Counted from the stretch's first letter, positions 33,918 through 46,605 are shown. The stretch is DNA of 64,000 bases from Takakia lepidozioides (GCA_030704615.1 CM060732.1:19096001-19160000), one strand, 5' to 3'. Notes: a model not told the origin generated them from the sequence alone. A program made the numbers and translations.

Positions 33918-35115
33918 ATATCATATAAGAGTCTAAGGTACTTCAGCGTAAATAGGGTTAGTTAGTTACTAGAACGGGGTTGGTATATATGTTATGTCTA
34001 TCGTCCCCTTTCCTTAAAAAAAAACAAAATTTTTTTTTTGTCTATTGGATGGGAGGTACTGGCCTGCTCATGACTATCTTTTTGCTAATGATATGTGGAA
34101 ATCTAATGCGAAGACTATCTTTGAAGTAATGTGGACTGGAGCTGCCCCCAGTCGCGATGTGGAATTGGGTGATGGTGCTTCACCGTATGATTTTTTTGCT
34201 TTGTTTGGCCTATTCTCCTTATACGAGAGGTGGACATCATGACCAACCTTTATGCCCACACTCTGAATTCAAAGGGGAGATTGAGGGGGGGTCGGTCCTA
34301 GTATGCTCACTGCGAAAGAATTGAGGGTCTGGTTGGTAGTCCACATTGTGATGGGTATCAAAAAGCTACCCAACACCCGCATTGATTGGAAGGCCAACCA
34401 TGACTCTTCACGTGTCCTTCCATTACCCGCAATATCATCTATTATCGGCTCCCACCTGTCCCTAGTTCCCCGGTTGTAAAGCACTACCAACAACATATGA
34501 GAGGTGTTGATGTAGCGCAGGGTCAACTAAGGGGGTACTACAGTGTGTAGACGCATAATCATAAGTGGCACCGTCTTTATTTCCACTCCGTAGATATGTC
34601 TTTCGTGAATTCATATATCTTGTATGGAGCTTTCATGAGATCCGAAGGGAAAATGCCACTGTTGCACATGATGTTCAATATTGAGATAGCAATTGGACTA
34701 ACTTGTGGCTGGGTTGGTCCTAGGAAAACAGTATAGGTAAGGTCACAAGCAGCAAATCCCAATGCTTTTCACTACTCCTTCAAGATCATCAGTAGGAGAG
34801 GCAAGTGTGTTGAGTGTGGACAGAGGCAGAGGTACTTCTGTGCGTTCCATAGGGATGTCCCAATGTGCTTGGGGCGTTACTTTCTGAAACATCATAGCGC
34901 ACCTTGAATAATGTAAGTGGTGATTTCTAATGTGAATGTGTTGTTTGTGTAACACAGAGACTTGGGGCCTTGAGCAGTAGGAAATGTATCTGCACTCAAG
35001 TTCTCATATGTGGTTGTTCATGTAGTCTGTTTTTTGTTGAATACACTGACCTGTTTGGAGATCGTTGGTTTCATGTCGGCACTAACACTGATATAGTGTT
35101 GGAACAGTTCAGAAG
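33918..35115. other. No gene recognised
   Basis: A plus-strand ORF at 34045-34242 (YWPAHDYLFANDMW) looks protein-like, but I cannot place it. It may be a transposon relic. The remainder has no supported feature. Confidence 0.35.
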
Positions 35116-35218
35116 AGTGTTGGACTGATATTATATGGTCTAAGGCCTGGTATCAATATCGGTGTTAATTATATATACCTGCTGGTATCATAGATATCAC
35201 ATTAAGCATACTCATATT

Positions 35219-35446
35219 GATACCATTGCATCACAAAAATTGTAATGCATCAATTACTTAGAGACTTACATGAAACTGATAGTTTGAAAATGCTACCAGA
35301 TCTCATTGTTTAAAAGACATATATACCAGGACCAGACTGGTTCAAAACTTGATACCATTGCATCACAAAAATTGTAATGCATCAATTACTTAGAGTCTTA
35401 CACAAAATTGATAGTTTGAAAACGCTACCAGTTCTCATTGTTTAAG
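35219..35446. repeat. 132-bp-period tandem duplication
   Basis: GATACCATTGCATCACAAAA and the following 76 bp occur at 35219-35314 and again at 35351-35446 with about five differences. The region is also rich in TGGTAT/ATACCA and begins near 35116 with a sequence like the MITE end at 32094, so it is probably a rearranged relative of that element. Confidence 0.75.
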
Positions 35447-35475
35447 GACGTGAAAGTAACAATGCGACGCATACC

Positions 35476-36715
35476 AAATGTGCAATATCACATACATGCA
35501 TAGGAATATTGACGGTGTTTTTGTGGAATACGTACCGCCCAATATGGCAACTCGTAGAAGATTGAAAGTCGTTTCATGTCGGGCACGTCTACTTCACCGA
35601 CCGTGCCCGCACGGGCCTCCTTCCATCGGTCTTCCCAAAACTGCCCGGATGGTGTCACAGAAGGGGAACGTACCTCCTCTTTGCCATCAAACAAGTGTTT
35701 CTCTCTTCTTCTCCATCGATGGATCATAGGAAGAAACTTGCGGTAGTTGGGATGCACCATCTTGCGAAGATGGCGGGAGCTATATGCATCAACATCATTG
35801 TCATAATGCAAGCACGCATGGTACCCCTTGGTGCTTAGCCCCGAGCAAACAGTCTTGTACACATCCCGTCACATTAGCCAAGACAAGAAGTTCTCATGTG
35901 CATGGCCCATAGTGCCATCTACCACACTACGGTGCACAAGACTGTTGCCGCTACTTCAATCAATCCCAATCCTCATCAATATTATCCGGCCTTGACAAGT
36001 AAATGTACGCGGGTTCTTCATGGGGAACATAATATATCTGGATAATCATACATTGTCCAAAGTAATATGCCTCTCATCTGAAAAGATTGTCCGGCCATAG
36101 GTCAAGTGAAGCATCCAATGTCGGGACCCCCTCCATAGCTCCTTAAGCTCATCAACTAGAAGTCGCAAGTACGTGTCCATGTTTGTCACTTGTTTTTTCC
36201 CTATGAGACATTTACATCATTGTTTCAATGCTCCACCAATATGCAAATTATACTACATAATGAATTACACGTCTTACTCCATGATTATGTCATTCATCAA
36301 TCTTGCATCCGAATTGCGCCAGAGATCATAAGATTAATATAAAGTCCAAGGGAATAATAAGCATGAAATGGGAACACTCACCTGGTACAATGGCAGCCAA
36401 CATGATATGGTCTTTTTTAATTGAAAGATACGGAAGGATGTTGTAATTCACCAAGGTCACTGGCCAAGTGGAATGACCACATGACTGGACAGAATATGGG
36501 TTGACCCAATCCGAGGAGAAGCCGAGGCGGACATGTCGTGGATCCTCTAAGAGAAAAGGCCACAACTCTTCAATATGCCTCCATGCTTGTGAATCTTGTG
36601 GCCCGCACACCTTTCCTAGGGGGCTCCGATGCGAGGCGTGCCATCTCATCAAAGTTGCCAACTCCGGGCTTCGGTAGCGTGCCTTCAATCGCGGGATGAA
36701 CGGAAAGTAATGCAT
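35476..36715 (-). pseudogene. Second CACTA tnp2 fragment, inverted relative to the first
   Basis: On the minus strand the block 36715-36370 encodes an earlier tnp2 segment than any in the first copy: LMRWHASHRSP, then EDPRHVRLGFSSDWVNP, then WPVTLVNYNILP, ending at AIVPG with a GTGAGT donor. The block 35862-35488 repeats GLSTKGYHACL, RKFLPMIHRWRR and FDGKEE. Nucleotides 36394-35476 align end to end with 1-912. The fragment stops abruptly near 35476, without the DUF4218/4216 region or a terminal repeat, so it is truncated. Sequence drift between the copies is visible at many positions. Confidence 0.8.
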
Positions 36716-38530
36716 TTTCTAGGATGAAATACCCCACGTCCCCCCACATATAATCATCTCATTAGGACAAAAGGTTATACTACATAGTCACTTGGACCAT
36801 GATATTGGATCAACCAGTCTAGAGAGTCGTTTGGATATGAGTCACATCACATGTTGTTATTTACTTGGTTTTGGGAGCATCTAATTACTACTGATTGTTG
36901 TTGTCATATGTCGTAGCTGCACACCTACTTCCCTTGCAAATGACATATGGACTTTGTTGTCACTTGCCACTAATCCATTTTGCAGTAGCCTGTCCTTGTA
37001 CGATAATTGGTTTGGGTGCAGCCCCTGATATCATTTGTGAGGACTTGCCATTCCAATTTGCAGCTGGCAGTATCATGATAACAGTTGTCCTTGCTCTTTG
37101 ATGTTCTATTTTGTGCATATTGACATGTTAATGTAGCAGACAACTCTATGCGGGTGTCATCTCCAGATTTGCTTCATTGGATTACTTGAACCTGCAATCG
37201 AAGACTCAATGTAGTAGAAGTATGTGTTGTTTAGGGTACTCAATTCTTAGTGGTTAGGCTCTTGTTAGGTCGTTTGTGTTTACTTTAGGATAAGTGTTAG
37301 TCCCTCTCCAAACGGGGATGCACACATAGGGGCGAGAGTTTCCCTCCGTGTGTTCATGTGTGGGCTGCCAAAGGGGCAGTTTTATGGGTTCAAGTCTCAC
37401 CCATGCAAAGCTGGTTGCAAGCACAAGTGGGTGGGGATGCAAAGGTGTGAGTGAAACCGATCTGTCTTACACATTATGCTGGACATCACACCCCCCAAGT
37501 AGTGGGGCTCACATATGTGATTTTGACCCCCTTATCTTTGAGCTGCCACCATGAGCAGAATTCTTGGCCAATTGCCATGATTCTTGCTTTGTTGGATGCA
37601 GGATATCATGTAGATGAGACCATCCCTACTACAGCCCCATCCGATTCCAATCCGTCATCCAAATTCCCAAAAACAAAAAATAATTGTATTGTTTTTTTAG
37701 ACTTGGCCAAAATCAGGCCCCCAAACTCGAACAGTGGGAAATTGTGAAGTTTTGACAGACTGCGCAGCAGGTTGGTCAGTCTTCAAGAAAAGTAAAAAAT
37801 GAGCAAATTACGGTGCTTTTTCGAGAGGGGGGTCCCTTTTTCTGGGTTGGTAAAAACAAAAAGGCCTACGGGTGTTTAAGGGTTAATATTGAAAATTGAG
37901 AGCCACCTGTTTTGGATGTCTAAGCTTTTAGGGATTAAACATTAAGTTAAACTAGGAGCTCCAGGGAGCAATACTCACACATCCAAGAGGATGACCTTAC
38001 CCTATTCTTTCTCTGGAACATGACCTGATTTGCATAATATATAAGACCAAGTTGCACATTACCTTTGGAGTTTGGAGCTCAAGAGGGTAAAACAGGAGCC
38101 AAGCAGGACATGTGTTCGTCTTGAAGGATTTGATCGATCTGACTGATCAGGAAAGAGTGAAATCTTCAACACTTTCTTGCCTTGTTTGCAAAAACCTGAA
38201 GAGCTTCATGATGGCATGAGTGCAGGTCTTTCCGGAGGTCTTGGGTGTGCATCATTGATTCCAGCTTTTCTCAAAGGGCAGCCGAAGATGTGGAGTTGAA
38301 TGGTAGCTGCTGATCATTACTTTCAGTATACATGGAATTTGGCTGCATGTAGTTCTGAAATCATAACACCATACCTTCAATTGGCAAGGGCAACATACTG
38401 ATGTACACCTGGACAAGAAGACCAGGTAGTTTGTATGCTGTGATATGCCCTCCAGAGGGGTAGGGAAGAAAGGTCCACATCTTGTGCTTGGCAGCTTAAC
38501 GATGTCTACACCATTAAAGGCCCTGGCGTG
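36716..38530. other. No gene recognised
   Basis: A possible B-box-like GGGTTCAAGTC (37386-37396) and A-box-like TTAGTGGTTAGG (37250) are 140 bp apart, too far for an intact tRNA gene. Nothing else could be supported. Confidence 0.35.
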
Positions 38531-38537
38531 TGTAGGG

Positions 38538-39095
38538 TATTCCATTCCAAAGGGATGGGAAGTCTGGGCATCAGTGGACCCTCTTCATCGGAATCTATAA
38601 TACTTTCCAGAACCTTGGAAGTTTGATCCGTCCCGCTTTGAGGTATTGTAGACCAGGCGCATAATCTCTCTTACTCTCTAGTCAATCTTCTTGGGCTGCC
38701 CACATACAGCAGATTGATGCTTGTGTAAAGGGCTTTCTTGCGGATATCTGGAAAGCCCGAATTAACTGTTTATATCAAGGTAAGTCCCACTACTGGAGTG
38801 AGCCCCTCACAAAGGTAGTGTCCATTCCCTCTTGTTTCCGTACCAACTGGGCGCGGTGGCCACAAAGCTACAGCAAACAAAGTCTTATCAGTAGATTCTC
38901 GAGTCAATCTTCTTGGAGATCAGTCATGTTCCATAATGCATTTTGTGGTTCATTAATGGTCCGGGCCGTATGGCAGGTGCCCCCAAAACCCCACACATTT
39001 GTTCCATTTGGCCACGGAGCACACGAGTGCCCTGGTGGAGAGCTTGCGAAGTCAGAGGTCTTCATTTTCCTCCATTACCTTGTCACTGAATACAG
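38538..39095 (+). pseudogene. Cytochrome P450 C-terminal fragment (two exons)
   Basis: Exon A (about 38538-38642) reads YSIPKGWEVWASVDPLHRNL, a TAA at 38598-38600, then YFPEPWKFDPSRFE. This is the PERF/meander region. A GTATTG donor follows. Exon B begins after TGGCAG at 38977 and reads VPPKPHTFVPFGHGAHECPG, the heme-binding loop F-x-x-G-x-x-x-C-x-G, then GELAKSEVFIFLHYLVTEY. The wording resembles the CYP85 clan (CYP707/CYP90/CYP716-like), whose members oxidise terpenoid hormones and sterols. No N-terminal half, I-helix or EXXR could be found within 1 kb upstream. With the stop codon this is a truncated pseudogene; a distant upstream exon cannot be excluded. Confidence 0.7.
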
Positions 39096-39099
39096 GTGC

Positions 39100-40209
39100 G
39101 TCAGACACATGGCATGTACCTTTGAGAGATTTTCGCTCGAGGGACTATACTCATCCTTAATGTGGAGAGAGACAGATTTAGCTGTGTAGTCAGGACAACA
39201 TTGAAGTCAAAATTGTGGAGAATAGATAAGAGTGAAACCACAATGTGGATGGAGAAGAGAGAGCCGGATCAAAGGTCAATTGTGAGACGTTGACAAGAGG
39301 GTGCAACAACAACGTACATGAATAGAGATACATTACAGATCCTGACCAGAGTGCCAAAGGGAAGGAATGTAAGCAGATATCAGCTTCTGTCTGGTGCTAT
39401 GAACTGATTCCAAAGGACTGACTGAGGTTTTGACATATGTACTAACCGTGTGTCATGAGATTGTATGTAGGTGGGAGAGAATTGGACCTAATCCACGCCA
39501 TCGGTACTGGGCTCTTGCTCCTCCCAAAGGTGGATATCCATCTGAATCAGCATCTACAAAAAAACCTAGAATACATACCAAGGGATTTGATGTACTGAAT
39601 TGCTAGCCATAGTCGATGGTGAGATACCACTTCAAACAACCACACACGGTGCAATGGGTGGCCTGTGTGGGTATGAAAAGTTCCTGTAATAGAGATTCTC
39701 TTTGCTTCTGCGATCACTATACTTTTGGGGAGGAGTACAGAGTCCGTCTCGGAGGATTGCTAAGATGCTTGAAGACTACATCGATGAACACCTCAAACAT
39801 TAAAATTGTATTTGAAATCAGTGGAAGTTCGTGTAATGAGTCCCCTCCCCTCCAAATTTGGGCAGTCTTTTTTGCGCTCGCAGATAGGGCGAGCCAGTTT
39901 TTACTGAAAATCATCCCTCAGCAATGAAAATTGAGCTCCAGACCTCTCCAGTAAGTACTTGTGCGTACCACCGGTTGCCAAGAAAGCCCTGCTCGCCGCT
40001 TTGGTGTATAGGTGGTGTGGGGTGGGTTCGAACGGCACGAACATGGAGAGGCCTAGAGCAGAACGTGTTTCCATTTCCATATGTAACAGGGATCTCGAAG
40101 TCAGTGAAGAGAAGGCAGCCATCATCTGTATGGGTAGATTGGGACTATGTAGAACACATATGCCCATTGCATTTCCTTGAGATATGCTAGACTTGTCTCC
40201 CGCACACAA
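39100..40209. other. No gene recognised
   Basis: Sequence between the P450 fragment and the GalT-like gene. The proximal part would hold the latter's promoter and leader. A minus-strand ORF (39901-40656) overlaps the GalT-like first exon and is its shadow. Confidence 0.4.
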
Positions 40210-42580
40210 ATGGCTGAGCTGCGACGAGACCCAATAGTGCAAAGGTGGGTTATAATCTCCGCCCAGCGAGGTAGGAGGCCCTCGGACTTCAAGTCGTCTG
40301 GCAGCCAGCTGGAGACCCCTCGACCAGGTCCATGTGATTTCTGTGGGAATCATGAACACAGAACAACTGCTGAAACATTTGCCTTCAGAGATGGGGATCA
40401 ACCCAATGCTCCTGATTGGCGTGTCCGTGTTGTCCTCAACCATGTATCCTGCGTTTTCTCCAGATTGTGATTGTGGGCCTGTGACTGTTGAGGGTACTGT
40501 CTTTGGAGAATGCTGATTCCCGGATTTGGATCCATGAGGTCGTGATTGAGACACCGACCACGACATTACCCTCGCAGACTTGCCTGTCACCAACATTTGT
40601 GAGGTAAGGTTTTGACAAGTTGAGATAGAGAAGCGTGTTATCTGTGATGTTTTCAAAGTCTACAAAAACGGACTGAAGACGTGCTCGTGCGCAATGATGT
40701 TCTTCCCAAATCCCTCCACCTGCCATAATGGACATTTCCTAGTTAAAAGGCATTTATCCTGCCAGCTGTGCAACACATTTCCAATCCCAATAAATCTTTG
40801 ATTCGAGAAAGTCCATCCAGTGCCAAGGGGATAACGGAGAGAGAAATGCACTCCTGAGACGTTGTTTGCTGTAGCCTTTTTAACCATAGACCCTGCGCCC
40901 AGTGTGGGCGCGGAGAGAGGAAAGAGAGGAAAGATCAAAGCAATATTCAAAGTTTAGTTTTGGCCAAAAGGCAAGCGGCTAAGGAGGCGGCCAGTGAATT
41001 GAAATCAAAAACTGGATTTGAAATCCAAGACATCCTGCAGAGAGAACTATGGATGCGGACAATAATATTTGTTTTTACGCCTAGTCGCATCTTCAGAAAA
41101 CAAAGTGGAAGGCTAGTGACATCCGATGCTCATATTCATGGGGTTATTAGCCCGTTGGACGATGCCATTGTCTTCTCATTCAGACAAACGTTGTTTCAGC
41201 AGTGACCATCAAGTCGAAGATTCGTCTTTTATTTTCTAGAATGAGCTCCCATGCCAAACGCTGACAGCTCAGTGACAAACTCAGCTCTTTTCGCTGAAAC
41301 TCAGGTTGAATGCTCCACTGGTTTCTTGATGATCTCTTCTAGGTACTGAAGGCCTACCAAGTGCGTATGAAACACTTCAGAAAGGACCCTCGCTACAAAT
41401 ACTGTCAGGTGAGGTCCTCCAATCTGGTACTTCTTTTCTAGATGTCCGTGAGGGTGCACTTCTATGTTCTCCGGTGAGCTGTATATGAATTTTGGGCTGA
41501 GTTTCCATGGTTAGAGAGCCTCCAACCGGTTCACTCATTGTGCCCTTCTCTTAAGCATCATTCTCCCCCTTGTAATTCCAGCCAGGTGATGTGAGTGAAG
41601 GGTCTACTGCCAGGCAGTTACAGCAAGCACAAGTTTTGTGTATTTTTTTGCGGTGTCCTGCAGTGTGCTGACAATTTTCACTCTCAAGTGAAACAGGTGT
41701 TCAAGAACAAAGGAAAAGAAGCAGGGGCTTCACTAGCACATTCCCACAGCCAGATCCTGGCGCTCCCCATCATTACCGATAGTGTGGAGGAGGAGCTTCG
41801 AGGCACACAGGAGTACTATGACAAGCACAAAAAATGCATATTCTGTGAGGTCATGGTCCGTGAGAATATGGTCACTAGGAGCCGTCTAATTGATGACACA
41901 TCGCAATTCATCACAGTCGCCCCATATGGACCCCGCTTTCCATATGAAATTTGGTTACTTCCAAAGGGGCATGCATCCAATTATGAAACAATTGGCGAGG
42001 ATGAGGTGAGCTTGCTGTTGAAGTAGTACTTGTGTCACTGTTGCTGCCACATTACTGTTTGGGTCACTGTGTTAGAAGGACAATTGAAGACCTCCAGTAG
42101 GGTAAGCTATGCGAACGCAGAACTGAAAAGTTATAACCTACATTCACAGAGGACCAATGAGTACATCCATTTCTGTTGGATAAATCTGCATTTCATTCTC
42201 AAATGTATTTCTGACAAAGTAAGTGTTTGTTCTTCCAAACCTGAGTGTAGGATGATTGATATATTTGCCATTCTCAATACCAACACACACTACTGGGTTT
42301 GCTTTTCATTTCCACCCTGCAGGTGCAAGGGTTGGCAGAAATACTGAAGCTGACACTGCAGAAATTGGACGCCGCATTCGATCACCCTCCATACAATTTT
42401 ATGATCCAGACTGCTCCCCTAGAAGAGGAATACAGCGAGGTTCCCTACTATCATTGGTATATACGCATTGTTCCACATCTCACTACTGTGGCTGGGTTTG
42501 AACTGGGAAGTGGATGCTACATCAACGCTGTGGCTCCTGAGAAGGCTGCTGAACATCTCCGAAGTGTGAGGGTTGATTAG
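40210..42580 (+). pseudogene. GalT-superfamily nucleotidyltransferase (ADP-glucose phosphorylase-like), first exon frameshifted
   Basis: Exons are 40210-40603, 41343-41408, 41697-42005 and 42323-42580. All junctions are phase 0, with donors GTAAGG, GTGAGG and GTGAGC. The start MAELRRDPIVQRWVIISAQR and CDFCGNHEHRT match the N-terminal part of galactose-1-phosphate uridylyltransferase-like proteins, with the CxxC zinc site. Exon 3 has the catalytic AHSHSQILALP (H-x-H-x-Q) and CIFCEV. Exon 4 has PPYNFMIQTAP, YYHWYIRIVPHL and GCYINAVAPE. In Arabidopsis the closest family member I know acts as an ADP-glucose phosphorylase. Exon 1 changes frame about three times (near 40440, 40515 and 40555), so no continuous product can be made, while exons 2-4 are clean. 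Sequencing error in exon 1 would be the alternative. Confidence 0.75.
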
Positions 42581-43704
42581 TTCTGGAACGATGGTTGCCT
42601 GCCAAATGGTTTTCTGGCAGAGGCTTAAACTCACAATTCCTGTTATGACCCAAGTGTTAGCTCACATTGGCATACTACAGTCCTCAACATTGAAGGACTA
42701 CCACATTGCCTATGAGTGGTGAACAAAGTCCTTCTAGAGATTCAGAGTTTCTGTCTCACCACTACGATGTAATCAGGCACATCGGTAGTGACTATTGCGG
42801 GGTCCGTCTGGCAACTATGGGTGCTGGACTCTAAAGATAGTTCTAACTTTGTGTGCAAATGCAGTGAACTTATGTAACACGTCATGTCAAGGAGGCCCAC
42901 TGTCATGTATATCACCTTTTGTGTGGTTTAAGTTCTGTGAGGTCTCCAACAAGTGCAACACACAGTCCAGATAGCAATACTAGAGGATGGGAAAACAATC
43001 TTCACCTGTCAGATGTCCAACTCTTTATGTCTGTCCTTCTCTTACTCAGGACCTGAGGACCCTATCATCTACATGTGTCTATGCAAAAATTCTCAATATA
43101 GAGGTTGGGCATGATAAAGCTAGGATACTAGCCTTCAAAATCCAATTCTCTCTTATGACAGATCTGTCAATTTGGCCCACGTCACAGTAGGCCTTGTAAA
43201 TCACTGCGTTTACAACTTTCCTGTCTTGTTTGACTAACAGACTTCACAAACTTTACTTTTTTCAGGAAACAATTCTGAGTAAAATAATCTTTGTTACAGA
43301 AGCCTCCATATGAAAACAACACAAGTACTTAAGGAAAACTGGTTGATGGTAGTGCTATTCCTCCTAATAGCTGGTCCAGCCACAAGCAGAGAATGTGTGC
43401 AGACTTTATATCAAGAAACGTAGTGTCTTGGAACAGCAGGCCTTTCCTCTTCCCAAAAGGCATCTCCAATATCCACATCAGTTTAAGCCAATATCGTACA
43501 AGCAGGTGGCCACTAGCCCCCTCAGCACAGTTCAATATCTTGCATTGCAAGGTTGACCTTCCTACCAGGCTTTGCTCTGGGTTTTTAGCAAGAAACTACA
43601 ACTTTTCTCTTCCAAGGTAGCACACTAGTTCAGGGCTTGGCAGCAGACAACTACAAGATGATTTTAAGCAGAATGACTGAAGCCAACCAGACAGTCAGAG
43701 TCCA
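42581..43704. other. Intergenic between two convergent genes
   Basis: This holds the 3' ends of the plus-strand GalT-like gene and the minus-strand RIN4-like gene. No additional gene is visible; short ORFs have no motifs. Confidence 0.4.
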
Positions 43705-46605
43705 TTATAGTTGCACATCTGTCGGTTGGAAGCAGCAGAAGAACTTTTTCTGCAAAAATGACACATTCCCACGTTACAAATGAGAACATCATTTGACCTG
43801 AGGGAGAAAAAATACACGGAGAGAGAGGTAATCAGAGCCTCCTGAACATGAGTTAGCTATTACTATATATGATGCTTCTGTTCCATATCCAAGAATTTCA
43901 AACTCTGTTATCTTGCCCACCATCTTCACTTCAGGAATACATCACCACTTCTTGATGGATAGAAATGGATATAGTCACTCCATCTTCCACACTGGCTGAG
44001 CGAATTCTGTTCGACAGTCATGGAATGGATATCGACATTTCCTCAAAAGCATTGCAAAACCTCCTCCATTTGTGACATCCATTGTTGAAGGTCTGGTATT
44101 TTAGCAACACGACGAGTACCTCCTAAAGGCAGCCTACAAATACTGTGGGAGATCTCTCCCCCAGTTATGCTGCTACCAAACATGAAAACAGTTTGGAATA
44201 CTCAATGTAGGATAATCCATTTTTGTGTTAATGTTGTTGTCAGAAAACCAAATTATGCGCTAGGTACTCACTTGGACCTGGTGCTTTTGTGCCCCGATAT
44301 TTGGGGGCTTATAGAGATCTTCCTCATTCCGGGCTGGGGAGTCAGGCTGTAATGGTGGGATGCGCACAGATCCCCCTGTTTTCTTCTCATTCCGTGCATT
44401 GTTAAATATCACTGTGAACCCATCTCCTGAAGCAGGGTCCTTTGCATCCCAGGCTCCGAACTTGGGTAGCGCTCCAGCCTTCTCCACTAGCTGTCCATTG
44501 GTTTGCAACAGCATGTTCTCAGGCAGCAATTCAAGAGATAAATCTAAACACACAGAAAAAGTGGAATCTATTTATGTGTGGAGGTAATATACTCAAGTAT
44601 ATAAGAGGGGAGAAAGGTATCCACAACTAATATCCAGGTCATATCCAGTCCAATCCTTCAAATTCTTGCAGTCACTTCTCAAAGTTAAAAAGGGGCCATT
44701 CACATGCCTGGCATTTCAACCAGAGGAACCAGCAATGCTGGGATTCACCACGCAACTGTGGTGACTCCTCAAGATCAAACGCGACAAAGACAGCCACAAA
44801 TCTGAGTTAGTTTTCATTTCAGTTGACCTTGCAAGGTCTATGACTCGTGTCATTCAACTATATCATCAAGCATGCACAAGAGGGTTTCTCATGGAACATA
44901 CTGGCTCCTCAGCTCTGGAGTTTCCTGTACGTGGTCGCGACCTGCCAGGTGTACCCGGCGCAAACACCGACCCTTCATCCCCTGATGTTGTCCACTTCTG
45001 AGGCTCCCATGTAGGGGAAACCCCACCAGCTTTACCTTGTCTTCCTTGGTATGACTGCACTGGAGACCAGTTAGGGTTATGGTTTGCTCCCTCTCCATTC
45101 ATTCTTTCAGATAGGTGCATGCTCCCACCTTCCCTCTCCACTTGCTCCTGCCGTGGTGGTGGTGGTGGGCCAGCAGATGTTGCCCTTGAAATACCCCCCA
45201 CTGGGTTACCTCGACCCCCATTACGGGGAGGGTTATCTCCCTGCATGCGAGACTCGCTAAACGATTTCCAGGCTGCAGATTCTCGATGTCTAGCAGAGAC
45301 TTCTGTTTGATGTCGCCCATCACTTTCCTGCCTGCTCATACGTCGATCATGACGTGCACGGGCCATCGGAGTGAGGCCGTCCTCTCGGTCATTGGCATTT
45401 GAAAATCTGGCTGGTGCAGGAAGGTGATCCCCCCCCTTGTTGGAACCCTCAGAGAGGGCAATAGCAGCAGCCAGCTCCGGGTTTTCAGCCGGGTCATTGG
45501 GGTTGATGAATTTCCCAACCTTGCTGGCACGTGCGTGGTCGAATACGGTAGTGTAGGGCAAGGGATCGTTGGTATCCCAACTCCCAAACTTGGGAACATG
45601 GGTCCGATTCTGCCACAAAAATGCAACAGACCTTATCAATAATTATCCTGTAGGTGGAATTTTAAAACTAGAGGCAGACAGTGATAATAAAAAGTAATGG
45701 CAGAAGTATCAGCAAGCATATCATTCCTTACGCATCACTTGTTGCTATGCACAAAAATCAGGAGTTATGGAGGAACTTCTGCTGATGTTACAAGACTTGG
45801 TCATATCACTAGTTTTGGCCAGGTCTGCAAGTACAGAATGACGAAGGTCAGAGTCATCCTCTCTAATAACCTCCAAGAGATGAAGGTCAGAGAGTCACAT
45901 TGTCTGCCTTTCTCAGAATGTCTGTGTTTCAGTCATACGAACACTGCGTACCATGGCTACAGCGGGAGTCTGGGTGTAGCAGGATCCAAAATAAACTTTG
46001 GAATTTCAGCACAATGCACATGCTCAAAGTCCCAATATGGAGAAATTGGATGGGGCCATGCAGTCATCAAAGTCATGGATGTCAGGGACAATATCAATCT
46101 GGGTTGCAAAGTCAGATCTAGGATCAAACCAGCACTCCCCTATGATTGGAGCACATCGGATGGCAATCTTTCACAATCTGCTGGGGTTGTCCTAAGCAGC
46201 TGCTATTAAGAGAAGTCTCAAGGGAATTCAAACCGGTATTTAAGAGGTAATGACAGGCGAGTGGAAACGTAGCAAAATCAGCCACCATTAACGAGAAATA
46301 TTGCTCGAGCCGATTGGTGGAAGTTGGGATACAGCGGAACAAAAGACGAAAGAAGAGGAGACAACGTAGGAGCAGCCTGACAAGAGACAGGTTGTGAAAG
46401 ACACCAGTGAAGCATAGGAAATGCGGCCTTTACTAAGCTGCTCATCCCTCATAAAGCACAGAAGGGTGAAAGCGAAAAAGAGTTCCCAGTACAAACTAAT
46501 GAGGCAGGTGTTGTGGAACAGGAAATCGAGTGCCCTCCACGACTCCACATTACCGTACTTTATCACAATCAGCAAAAAGATGATGGTAGAAATGCTTACA
46601 GCCAT
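43705..46605 (-). CDS. RIN4-like protein with two NOI domains, four exons
   Basis: Exons on the minus strand are 46605-46600 (only Met-Ala, then a GTAAGC donor), 45609-44902 (donor GTATGT), 44517-44272 (donor GTGAGT) and 43749-43705. All joins are phase 0 and give 334 aa. NOI domain 1 begins with VPKFGSW (residues 7-13) and ends near FDHAR. NOI domain 2 has LPKFGAW (about 255-261) and DGFTVIFNNAR. The end, KKFFCCFQPTDVQL, has the paired cysteines that are palmitoylated in RIN4 for plasma-membrane attachment. The middle is disordered, with Arg-, Gly- and Pro-rich runs. RIN4 regulates immunity at the membrane and is targeted by bacterial effectors; both P-x-FG-x-W sites fit the AvrRpt2 cleavage consensus. 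The tiny first exon is also typical. The acceptor of exon 3 is the least certain border. Confidence 0.9.

Noticed and set aside
34045..34242. 65-aa plus-strand ORF
   Set aside because: Protein-like wording but no family recognised and no exon neighbours; noted only within the gap entry.
37240..37400. tRNA gene
   Set aside because: A- and B-box-like words are about 140 bp apart and no cloverleaf can be drawn.
39901..40656. 251-aa minus-strand ORF
   Set aside because: It overlaps the GalT-like first exon on the opposite strand and has no recognisable domain; taken as a shadow.
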